From Candidatus Thorarchaeota archaeon (GTDB taxonomy: Archaea; Asgardarchaeota; Thorarchaeia; Thorarchaeales; Thorarchaeaceae), in assembly GCA_016840965.1 (NCBI GenBank), contig JAEORI010000060.1:1-6511 (forward strand): a DNA stretch of 6,511 bases, in the 5' to 3' direction. Numbering within the stretch: the stretch's first letter is position 1; each line of letters starts with the position of its first letter. Shown piece by piece: positions 1 through 5,780 of this stretch. The position numbers and the translations under genes are program-made. The notes below the pieces were generated by a model. The model was given only the letters and a program-made list of their open reading frames with translations. It made no database searches and was not told the origin of the DNA.

Positions 1-702
1 GCACCGCAACCGATGGCTTTCGCACTGGTTGGCATGGCAGCGCTCTTTGCAGGTTCTGCCAGAGCTCCAATCACATGTATTGTAATGTTGATGGAGATGA
101 CAGCAGATTATTCCTTGATACTACCTCTAATGATTTCGGTTTCAACCTCATATTTGGTCGCTTCACTTATTCAACCAGAAAGTATCTACACATTAAAACT
201 AGTGAGAAGGGGCGTGCGCCTTCAAAGGGGTTCGCATGTTGAAGTACTCAAGACAATCAGAGTAGAAGAGATAATGACTACAAAGCCCGGAGTACTGACA
301 GCTGATATGAGAACATCAGATGTCTTTGCAATCATAGACAAAACACATCACACGAAGTTCCCAGTGGTGGACAAAGATAACAATGTGCTTGGAATCCTGA
401 TTGCAGAAGATCTATTTCATGAACCAAAAGAGAATGGACAAGAGTATACTGTTGGAGAACTCATGAATCCTGATTTTCTGCACCTGTCACCAGACTGTAC
501 CATGGATAGTGCTCTTCAAGCCATGATACGACGTGATGAAGGGCATGCTGTAATTGTTGATCCCAAATCTCCGAAGAGAATGATTGGCTACATAACAAAG
601 GCTGACGTTCTCAAAGCTTATGAATTATCGATTATCAGGTTACAAAAGTCAGGTGTGGATGTCGAGGATATCAGCCCTGCAGACATTATCGATGTGGACT
701 GA
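1..702 (+). CDS. ClC-type chloride channel/transporter, C-terminal part with CBS pair (5' truncated)
   Basis: This is the end of a membrane protein that moves chloride, either as a channel or as an H+/Cl- exchanger. The frame is open from base 1, and the ATG at 13 is an internal Met: the residues before it (APQP) run into the ClC block with FALVGMAALFAG and ARAPIT, which is the helix P/Q region. A last hydrophobic stretch (about residues 36-57 from base 1) ends in SIYTLKLVRRG. Its Tyr (codon 187-189) matches the conserved helix-R tyrosine that helps form the central chloride site. A cytoplasmic CBS pair follows, at about residues 87-140 and 151-208, a module that often binds adenine nucleotides and regulates transport. 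The gating glutamate and selectivity filter lie outside the window, so channel versus exchanger cannot be decided. The gene ends 44 bp before the next gene on the same strand. Family assignment is firm; ion specificity is inferred. Confidence 0.9.
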   Translation, partial: APQPMAFALVGMAALFAGSARAPITCIVMLMEMTADYSLILPLMISVSTSYLVASLIQPESIYTLKLVRRGVRLQRGSHVEVLKTIRVEEIMTTKPGVLTADMRTSDVFAIIDKTHHTKFPVVDKDNNVLGILIAEDLFHEPKENGQEYTVGELMNPDFLHLSPDCTMDSALQAMIRRDEGHAVIVDPKSPKRMIGYITKADVLKAYELSIIRLQKSGVDVEDISPADIIDVD

Positions 703-717
703 AAATCTGTAGAACTC

Positions 718-735
718 TTTATGTTGAAGTCTTCA
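718..735 (+). promoter_or_regulatory. Candidate TATA box plus 11-bp palindrome upstream of the PreA-like gene
   Basis: TTTATGTT at 718-725 resembles an archaeal TATA box. Its centre lies about 26 bp before the ATG at 747, which would give a leaderless or nearly leaderless transcript. This fits the absence of any Shine-Dalgarno sequence there. A perfect odd palindrome, TGAAGTCTTCA (725-735), follows the box directly, where a repressor could act. Both elements are short and could be chance. Confidence 0.3.
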
Positions 736-746
736 TAGATTGTGGT

Positions 747-1841
747 ATGGTCGATATCAGTACTGAGCTTGCAGGACTGAAGCTCAAGAATCCGGTTATG
801 ACAGCAGCAGGCCCAACTTCTAGAAATGGCATGACCCTTTTGAATGCAGCAGCAGGTGGTGCAGGTGGTCTTGTAGCTAAGACCGTGAGTGTCAAGCCTG
901 CAGATGTTCCTCGACCAAATATGGCTGCGCTCAAGGAGGGCCGGGTAGGGTCTCGGCGAGGGATTTTGAATGCTGAGCTCTGGAGTGAACTTTCAGTTGA
1001 ACAGTGGCTTGAGAGAGAGTATGCTATCGCTCTCAGTTCTGGACTTCCGCTGATTGCAAGTGTGGGGTACACTCCAGAGGAGGTTTCCAAGCTGGGGCCA
1101 AAATTAGAGAAGGCTGGAGTGAATGCCATCGAGTTCAGTACTCACTATGTAGGAGGCCATGTGGATATTGCCAAGGCATTGAGAGAAGTGGTTGAGATTC
1201 CAATCTTTGCTAAGATCAGTCCAAAGGTGGATGTTGCAGCAGTTGCAAAATCACTCGAGCCTCATGTTGATGGCATTGTTGGAATAAACACCTATGGGCC
1301 CTGTTTACGAATAGATATCGAAACTGGAAAACCAATGTTAGGGAGTAGTGATGGATTTGGGTGGATGAGTGGTGCAGCTCTGAAACCTATTGCAGTTAGA
1401 TGCATCGCAGACATTGCCAGAGTGGTGAAGATTCCTGTAATCGGAGTAGGAGGAGTATCTTCAGGTCAAGACGTGATTGAGTTCTCGATGGTGGGAGCAT
1501 CAGCAGTAGAGGTATGTACTGCAGCAATCCTCGAGGGCGACACAATATATGGAAAGATAGCAGGTGAGACCGCTGAATGGCTCAAGAGTCATGGATATGA
1601 TGCTCTCGCAGACATTAGAGGGATGGCTTTACGCCATATGGACGGGAGCGCTATCCTGACGCCGCCCCCATCAGTTGACCTCGAGAAGTGCACATTCTGT
1701 GGCCTGTGCCCCAAGTCGTGTGTCTATGGGGCAATCACTGTGGACAAGGAAAAAAACCTCTTTGAGATTGACAAAGACAGATGTCAGGCGTGTGGAATGT
1801 GTATCTCTGTATGTCCGTACCATGCCTTGAGTGAGGATTAG
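747..1841 (+). CDS. PreA-like flavoprotein (DHOD/dihydropyrimidine dehydrogenase fold) with C-terminal 2x[4Fe-4S] domain, atypical active site
   Basis: The 364-residue protein has an FMN-binding TIM barrel (about 1-300) of the dihydroorotate/dihydropyrimidine dehydrogenase family, then a bacterial-type ferredoxin domain. The ferredoxin cysteines are C315/C318/C321/C325 and C346/C349/C352/C356, both complete CxxCxxCxxxC motifs. The order matches the C-terminal half of mammalian DPD and bacterial PreA. By hand alignment to pig DPD, K45 (AKT), N75 (LNAEL), K156 (AKIS), N181-T182 and the GVGG glycines near 233-236 are kept. The segment matching DPD NLSC, which holds N668 and the catalytic C671, reads S131-T-H-Y134, and about 16 residues of the following loop are missing. 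A redox FMN/Fe-S enzyme is well supported; a standard dihydropyrimidine dehydrogenase is not. There is no in-frame alternative start between the preceding stop and 747, and no clear ribosome site. No PreT-like partner is visible. The stop overlaps the opposing gene by 4 bp. Confidence 0.85.
   Translation: MVDISTELAGLKLKNPVMTAAGPTSRNGMTLLNAAAGGAGGLVAKTVSVKPADVPRPNMAALKEGRVGSRRGILNAELWSELSVEQWLEREYAIALSSGLPLIASVGYTPEEVSKLGPKLEKAGVNAIEFSTHYVGGHVDIAKALREVVEIPIFAKISPKVDVAAVAKSLEPHVDGIVGINTYGPCLRIDIETGKPMLGSSDGFGWMSGAALKPIAVRCIADIARVVKIPVIGVGGVSSGQDVIEFSMVGASAVEVCTAAILEGDTIYGKIAGETAEWLKSHGYDALADIRGMALRHMDGSAILTPPPSVDLEKCTFCGLCPKSCVYGAITVDKEKNLFEIDKDRCQACGMCISVCPYHALSED
1750..1756 (-). terminator. 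Possible U-tract terminator for the minus-strand M24/kinase transcript
   Basis: Seven A on the + strand give T7 on the minus strand, about 82 bp past the M24 peptidase stop and inside the coding region of the convergent PreA-like gene. Archaeal RNA polymerase can terminate at U-runs without a hairpin. The tract also simply encodes Glu-Lys-Asn, so this is tentative. Confidence 0.2.
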
Positions 1842-3022
1842 ACCCAGAGTATCGTGTCAAGGTTTCTCGTCAGAAGCTTTGCTTTGCTCTTTGTCACAAC
1901 ATAGTCGTTCTCTATCCGGACACCCCCAACATCTCGTAGATAGACACCCGGCTCGATAGCCATTACATGCCCTTCCTCAAAGCAAGCCTCGAAATCGTAC
2001 ATACTAGGTTGTTCATGTACCTCCAGTCCGATACCATGGCCAAGACCATGAGTCATTCCTTCCTTTGCTTCAGGATTTAGTCTCATAGAATCAAATCCAT
2101 GCAGTTTCAGTGTGTTGAAACAGGCGAGATTAACGTCATCGATTTTAGCACCAGCAGTGAGTGTATCGACCACTGCGTCAGCTGCAGCTTGCACGGCATC
2201 ATACATTTCTATTACTCTCGCAGATGGTGTTCCCTTTACAATAGTACGGGTGACATCAGCCACATAGCGTTCCTGTTTGAGTCGAGGAAAGACGTCAAGT
2301 ATGATTGGCACCTCAGCTTTAAGTTTATCACTGGACTTACCTAAATAGTGCCAATCAAACGCCTTGCTACCAACAGCGAGAATAGTGTCCTCTGAACATT
2401 CTGCAGTCCTGTCCAGTAGAAAGTGTTCGAGAGCAAGCTTCACTTTTCCAACAGTAAGTGGAGAGCCTTCATAGAGCAATGTCTTGTTTGGGCCAACATC
2501 TGCATCCCGAATCATCTCTATGACCTTTGAGATTGCACCTACCGTAGCATCTCCAGCCATCTTGATTTTCCGAACTTCCTCAGAAGACTTGGTAGCCCTC
2601 GCATCGGGAACTAGGTCACGAACAACTTTGACATCATATCCCAATTTTTGAAGTATGATTAGAACACTCGCAGGAAGATCATCCGGAATCCCAAGTTTCG
2701 TTCCAGTGAACTCATCACGGAGCATTGGTCCGATGAGTGCATCTCTGTGTTCAAGGACCTTCTTTTTCTCTTTAAGAAGTTGAATAACTAGTTCACTGAG
2801 ATCATATGTTCTCGTAACAAAACTCTCCTTCTTGACACGATCCAGTGTGTTGAACGATGCGCCAATGATACCTTGTTCACCCTTGTTTTGGAGATAGAAT
2901 ATTGTGTCACTAGATCGGAACCCTGTGAGCCATAGAAGATTTGATGAGTCGAAGGGACTTTCGAATGCGAATAGTCCATCAATCTCATACTTCTCCATTA
3001 GAGCATGAATATCATGAAGCAT
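1838..3022 (-). CDS. M24-family metallopeptidase, Xaa-Pro aminopeptidase/dipeptidase type
   Basis: The 394-residue protein has the two-domain M24 layout: an N-terminal creatinase-like domain (about 1-145, with NLLWLTGF near 28-35) and a C-terminal pita-bread catalytic domain (about 150-394). All five expected metal ligands can be placed: D243 (ILDVFPR), D256 (VADVTRT), H329 (GLGHGIG), E357 (AIEPGVY) and E371 (VRIEND). H336 in LEVHEQP matches a further conserved histidine. The expected activity is dinuclear-metal cleavage of a peptide bond next to proline, in the cytoplasm; no signal peptide or membrane segment is seen. The two metal aspartates are 13 residues apart rather than the 11 of E. 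coli PepP, marking the subgroup with DVFPR-type motifs. The ATG at 3022 is preferred over the Met at codon 9 because AGGGG sits 8 nt upstream. It lies 55 bp downstream of the kinase and is probably co-transcribed. Creatinase-like C-N hydrolases share this fold, so substrate is not settled. Confidence 0.9.
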   Translation of the reverse strand: MLHDIHALMEKYEIDGLFAFESPFDSSNLLWLTGFRSSDTIFYLQNKGEQGIIGASFNTLDRVKKESFVTRTYDLSELVIQLLKEKKKVLEHRDALIGPMLRDEFTGTKLGIPDDLPASVLIILQKLGYDVKVVRDLVPDARATKSSEEVRKIKMAGDATVGAISKVIEMIRDADVGPNKTLLYEGSPLTVGKVKLALEHFLLDRTAECSEDTILAVGSKAFDWHYLGKSSDKLKAEVPIILDVFPRLKQERYVADVTRTIVKGTPSARVIEMYDAVQAAADAVVDTLTAGAKIDDVNLACFNTLKLHGFDSMRLNPEAKEGMTHGLGHGIGLEVHEQPSMYDFEACFEEGHVMAIEPGVYLRDVGGVRIENDYVVTKSKAKLLTRNLDTILWV

Positions 3023-3030
3023 TGATTTTT

Positions 3031-3035
3031 CCCCT
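3031..3035 (-). promoter_or_regulatory. Ribosome binding site for the M24 peptidase
   Basis: On the minus strand AGGGG lies 8 nt before the ATG at 3022. It favours that start over the in-frame Met at 2998. The match to the archaeal anti-Shine-Dalgarno sequence is moderate. Confidence 0.4.
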
Positions 3036-3077
3036 GCTGTATCAGTCGTGCGAATAACACATGAAAAAGACTTCTAT

Positions 3078-3974
3078 TCATGCTTGGAGATAACGACGCA
3101 TTCTACTTTCTACCATGACTCGATCAGGCATGTCATAGGGGCCCATTGTTTCGACGTTGAAGGAGGAACATGTAGCCGCAAAAAGCCCTGCTCGACCCAC
3201 ATTCGCTGACCTCATGTATTCAATTAAGAAACCGATTGCGTATGTATCTCCACACCCTGTTGAGTCCACCTGTGCATCAGCGAGAACGAGTGGAATGTCC
3301 ACCTGCGCATTACGAGTATAGATTGTGGAGCCTCTATGGTCTCTAGTGACTATGACGATTCTTGGACCAAGATCCAAAATATGTGATACAGTGGACAGCT
3401 CAGAGTCATTCTCATTAATCATTCTCAGCTCAGAGTCGTGAAGTTTAACAATATCGACCTTTCCAAGGATTCTATCACTATCAGCCCATGTCTTAAGAGA
3501 TACATCACCATTATTGGATATTGACCTTAGGTAACCCTGTACATCCAGAGAAACCAGAGCATCATCTTCGCATGCGGCATCAAAACATGCCTTGTCAATC
3601 TCATTCGGTGAAAGTGGTGAGAAATGAATTATACTCGCCTCAACGTGCACATCTGCGAAGTCTGAAGGTCTGATTTGTGGAGCAAGAGCTTCAACTCGTT
3701 GCGTTCGTTCTCCATTTGCATTATACACATTTACAAATCGAGTTGTGTGAGCTCCTTCATAGTGAAGTCCTATTAGATTGAGTCCAGATGCGGTCAAGTC
3801 AATCTTATACGAAGCGTCAAAGTCTGAACCGACCTTGGAAACGATACCAGCACCAAATGCACCGATTGCAGGGGCTAGCATCGCATAAGCAGGGGCTCCA
3901 CCAAGCATTTCCATTTTGGTGTCAGGCGTGATTATCAAGTCCCTACTTAGGTGTCCGACTACAACAATCTCCAT
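3078..3974 (-). CDS. PfkB-family (ribokinase-like) carbohydrate/nucleoside/inositol kinase
   Basis: The 298-residue protein is an ATP-dependent small-molecule kinase of the ribokinase fold. The N-terminal half has the substrate-side glycine motif LGGAPAYA (G25-G26) followed by a lid region and SKVGSD (46-51). The C-terminal half has the PfkB signature DSTGCGDTY (237-245), in which D243 is the expected catalytic base and GCG forms the anion hole. LDVQGYLR (143-150) and VDIVKLHDSE (173-182) are conserved-looking core strands. The usual Asn after GG (GGxxxN in sugar kinases) is not present; Y30 is near that position, as in divergent PfkB members such as myo-inositol or nucleoside kinases. Phosphate acceptor is therefore unknown; inositol, a nucleoside or a sugar are all possible. 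Length is normal for the family. No Shine-Dalgarno site precedes the ATG, which suggests a short or absent leader. It is the first gene of the minus-strand pair with the M24 peptidase and is divergent from the AOR operon. Confidence 0.88.
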   Translation of the reverse strand: MEIVVVGHLSRDLIITPDTKMEMLGGAPAYAMLAPAIGAFGAGIVSKVGSDFDASYKIDLTASGLNLIGLHYEGAHTTRFVNVYNANGERTQRVEALAPQIRPSDFADVHVEASIIHFSPLSPNEIDKACFDAACEDDALVSLDVQGYLRSISNNGDVSLKTWADSDRILGKVDIVKLHDSELRMINENDSELSTVSHILDLGPRIVIVTRDHRGSTIYTRNAQVDIPLVLADAQVDSTGCGDTYAIGFLIEYMRSANVGRAGLFAATCSSFNVETMGPYDMPDRVMVESRMRRYLQA

Positions 3975-4007
3975 TTTTAGTTCGATGGCACATTCTGTGA
4001 ATGGCTC

Positions 4008-4014
4008 CTATAAC
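4008..4014 (-). promoter_or_regulatory. Weak TATA-like box for the PfkB kinase
   Basis: GTTATAG on the minus strand lies about 37 bp before the kinase ATG, which would put transcription start some 10 nt ahead of the gene. This fits the lack of a ribosome binding site there. The match is short, and no BRE is obvious. Confidence 0.2.
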
Positions 4015-4046
4015 TTCTACGTTCGGAAGAGAACAGAAGGCAACGG

Positions 4047-4053
4047 TTTTAAT
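4047..4053 (+). promoter_or_regulatory. Candidate TATA box of the moaD-amidohydrolase-ferredoxin-AOR operon
   Basis: TTTTAAT is a fair archaeal TATA box. Adding about 26 bp puts transcription start near 4075, just ahead of the AGGTGA ribosome site at 4077-4082, a coherent short leader. It lies in the 114-bp region shared with the divergent kinase. Confidence 0.4.
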
Positions 4054-4076
4054 CTGTAGTTCCTTCTTCGAATACT

Positions 4077-4082
4077 AGGTGA
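4077..4082 (+). promoter_or_regulatory. Ribosome binding site deciding the TTG start of the MoaD-like gene
   Basis: AGGTGA, a strong match to the archaeal 16S rRNA 3' end, sits 6 nt before TTG at 4089. No ATG is in frame until codon 22, which would remove the first beta strand, so this site fixes the start. Confidence 0.7.
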
Positions 4083-4088
4083 AACATT

Positions 4089-4370
4089 TTGGCTCAGGTC
4101 TTGGTGAAGTTCTTTGCTACTGTACGAGAAATCACAGGAGTCAAGAGCGTTGAAATGGAAGCAGAGGACATCAAAGAACTTCTACAGTTGCTAGTAAAGA
4201 CTTATGGAAGCAAGTTCAAAGACGTAGTTCTCGATGACAAAACTGGGGAACTAAAGCAGTTCTTCTCATGTATGATCAATGGAAAACGTATCGAGTTGCT
4301 TGATGGATACGACACTGTATTAAATGACAATGATGCTGTGGCATTGTTTCCACCAGTTGGAGGGGGATAA
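4089..4370 (+). CDS. MoaD-like (ubiquitin-fold) sulfur carrier protein
   Basis: The 93-residue protein is a beta-grasp sulfur carrier of the MoaD type. It opens with the strand VLVKFFATVREITG (4-17), has a helix around 26-40 (DIKELLQLLVKTYG), FSCMINGKRI (59-68), and ends with the MoaD-type tail VALFPPVGGG. In MoaD the C-terminal Gly-Gly is adenylated by MoeB, loaded as thiocarboxylate, and donates sulfur to the dithiolene of molybdopterin/tungstopterin together with MoaE. Here the tail has three glycines, with Gly92-Gly93 terminal. It starts at TTG, with AGGTGA upstream. It directly abuts the amidohydrolase gene (stop TAA 4368-4370, ATG at 4371) and leads the AOR operon, so a dedicated role in making the AOR cofactor is the best inference. 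ThiS (shorter) and archaeal SAMP-type modifiers share the fold and cannot be excluded; the ALFPPV tail favours MoaD/SAMP over ThiS. Confidence 0.85.
   Translation: MAQVLVKFFATVREITGVKSVEMEAEDIKELLQLLVKTYGSKFKDVVLDDKTGELKQFFSCMINGKRIELLDGYDTVLNDNDAVALFPPVGGG
4359..4363 (+). promoter_or_regulatory. Ribosome binding site of the amidohydrolase inside the MoaD-like Gly-tail codons
   Basis: GGAGG (within a longer GGAGGGGG) lies 7 nt before ATG 4371. The same bases are the GGA-GGG-GGA codons of the carrier's C-terminal glycines, so one stretch serves both purposes. Confidence 0.7.
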
Positions 4371-5777
4371 ATGAGTAGTACCCTCACGTCAACCTTCAGA
4401 AAACAGACGAGGGGGTCCGTCGATCTTGTTGTGAAAAACGCCAAACTTCTCCTTGAGTCCGGAATTGCTCGGGGAGGGATAGGCGTGACAGATGGAATAA
4501 TCGTAGTTATTGCCAGTGATGAACACCTTCCAGAAGCAGGTACTGTCATTAATGCTGATGGTAAGATATTGATGCCTGGACTAATTGATGCGCACGCACA
4601 CATTCATGACCCTAAGATGTTAGAGCATGAAACATTCACAACTGGTTCAAAGGCTGCGGTCGCTGGAGGCGTTACTACATTTGTTGACATGCCGCTCACG
4701 AATCAAGTTGACACAGTTAATGCAGTAGAAGAGAAGGTTATACAAGGAGAGGAGATGAGTGTTGCAGATTTCACGTTTTATGCTGGAATGATGAACTCAG
4801 AAAACCATGTAGCTATCCCTCTTCTGGCCGAAAAAGGGATTGCTGCTTTCAAGGCATTCACCTGTGAGCCATACCAGACGACCACAGGAGTCATTGTGAA
4901 GTGTTTGAGTGCGGTATCTGAAACAGGAGGCCATCTCACAATTCATGCAGAGGATCAAGGTATACTAGACGAGTTTCGTTCCGAAATGGAGGATGACTGG
5001 GACGCCCCCATCAGTCATTCTCTAGCAAGACCAAACATTGCTGAGCAGTTGGCGATACGGCAGAGTATAGATATTGCAGAGCAGACTGGGGGACATCTCC
5101 ACATCGCACATGTCACGACCAGGGAAGGTGTACAAGAGGTTGAGAGGGGAAAAGTTCGAGGAGTCATGGTGACCACTGAGGTTTGCCCTCATCACCTTGT
5201 GTTCTATCGAGATGACATGAATCGCCTTGGCACAAAGAGCAAGATGAACCCACCACTCAGAACCAAAGAGGACAGAGCTGCAGCCTGGTCCGCATTGCTT
5301 CGCGGAGGCATTGATATGGTCGTGAGTGACCATGCCCCATGCCCAATTGAGATGAAAGAAGCAGGTTCTGAAGATATCAGGGAAGCATGGTCAGGCGTCG
5401 ATGGTATTCAGATGATTCTAAGAGTCCTTCTGTCAGAAGGCATTAATAAATCACGATTGACTTATTCAAGGCTCCTACGGGTATGCTCACGTAATCCTGC
5501 ACGAATTTTCGGGCTATACCCTAGGAAAGGAGTGCTCCGTATTGGAGCAGATGCAGACTTTGTGATACTTGACCAGACAAAGGAAGAGAAGATCACTGCT
5601 GAGATGATGGAGTCGAAGTGTGGATGGACACTCTACGAGGGAATGACCATGAAGGGAGTTCCAGTAATGACCTTTATCAGGGGCACGCAGGTCTACAACG
5701 AAGGTATTGTGATTGCTAAACCAGGTCATGGAAAGTTCCAAGCAATGGGAAGTGGAGAAAGACCTATCGGAGATTAA
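4371..5777 (+). CDS. Cyclic amidohydrolase, allantoinase/dihydropyrimidinase type
   Basis: The 468-residue protein is a metal-dependent hydrolase that opens cyclic amide rings (urease-superfamily TIM barrel flanked by a small beta domain). The expected binuclear metal set is visible: H75 and H77 (IDAHAHIHDP), K161 as the carbamylated lysine (AAFKAF), H192 (TIHAED), H247 (HIAHVTT) and D320 (VVSDHAPC). TTEVCPHHL (268-276), KMNPPLR (291-297) and the stretch after D320 (CPIEMKEAG, then EAWSGVDG) resemble bacterial allantoinase AllB more than dihydroorotase. The dihydroorotase arginine of HxHLR is H79 here. The C-terminal GKFQAMGSGERP is also allantoinase-like. Substrate could be allantoin, a hydantoin, a dihydropyrimidine or something new. 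The first 16 residues (STLTSTFRKQ and so on) extend beyond the usual start, but the Shine-Dalgarno site supports 4371. It sits between the MoaD-like carrier and the AOR ferredoxin, 3 bp before the latter, in one operon. Confidence 0.88.
   Translation: MSSTLTSTFRKQTRGSVDLVVKNAKLLLESGIARGGIGVTDGIIVVIASDEHLPEAGTVINADGKILMPGLIDAHAHIHDPKMLEHETFTTGSKAAVAGGVTTFVDMPLTNQVDTVNAVEEKVIQGEEMSVADFTFYAGMMNSENHVAIPLLAEKGIAAFKAFTCEPYQTTTGVIVKCLSAVSETGGHLTIHAEDQGILDEFRSEMEDDWDAPISHSLARPNIAEQLAIRQSIDIAEQTGGHLHIAHVTTREGVQEVERGKVRGVMVTTEVCPHHLVFYRDDMNRLGTKSKMNPPLRTKEDRAAAWSALLRGGIDMVVSDHAPCPIEMKEAGSEDIREAWSGVDGIQMILRVLLSEGINKSRLTYSRLLRVCSRNPARIFGLYPRKGVLRIGADADFVILDQTKEEKITAEMMESKCGWTLYEGMTMKGVPVMTFIRGTQVYNEGIVIAKPGHGKFQAMGSGERPIGD
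5769..5774 (+). promoter_or_regulatory. Ribosome binding site for the TTG-started polyferredoxin
   Basis: GGAGAT overlaps the last codons of the amidohydrolase and ends 6 nt before TTG 5781 (GGAG to TTG is 8 nt). It supports the TTG start, since the next in-frame Met is codon 18, past the first two cluster cysteines. Confidence 0.6.
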
Positions 5778-5780
5778 CCC

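Noticed and set aside
13..15. ATG at 13 as the start of a small CBS-domain protein
   Set aside because: The frame is open to base 1 and the residues on both sides of this Met match an internal ClC transmembrane block, so the gene is truncated by the window edge.
843..872. GCA/GGT-rich stretch as a simple repeat
   Set aside because: It encodes the Ala/Gly-rich turn near the FMN site in a conserved frame (NAAAGGAGG); it is not a tandem array.
719..1129. Minus-strand open frame of about 136 codons
   Set aside because: It lies fully antisense to the PreA-like gene, has no recognisable domain or ribosome site, and reads as the complement of conserved coding sequence.
747..1841. Annotation as PyrD (dihydroorotate dehydrogenase) or as standard PreA
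   Set aside because: The catalytic Cys/Ser segment and loop are missing, and two fused 4Fe-4S motifs are not a PyrD feature. Only the family-level call is safe.
2099..2344. Plus-strand open frame of 81 codons inside the M24 peptidase
   Set aside because: Antisense to the metal-site region of a well supported gene, with no family resemblance and no ribosome site.
4022..4072. Imperfect inverted repeat (TTCGGAAGA versus TCCTTCTTCGAA) flanking the operon TATA box as an operator
   Set aside because: The arms mismatch and are purine/pyrimidine-biased low-complexity sequence; too weak to list as a site without comparative data.
4202..4603. Minus-strand open frame of about 133 codons across the MoaD/amidohydrolase junction
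   Set aside because: Antisense to two clearly conserved genes, with Pro/Ser-rich translation typical of a shadow frame and no start signals.
4371..5777. Annotation as PyrC (dihydroorotase)
   Set aside because: The Arg of HxHLR is His79 and the region after D320 resembles allantoinase; no other pyr gene is adjacent.
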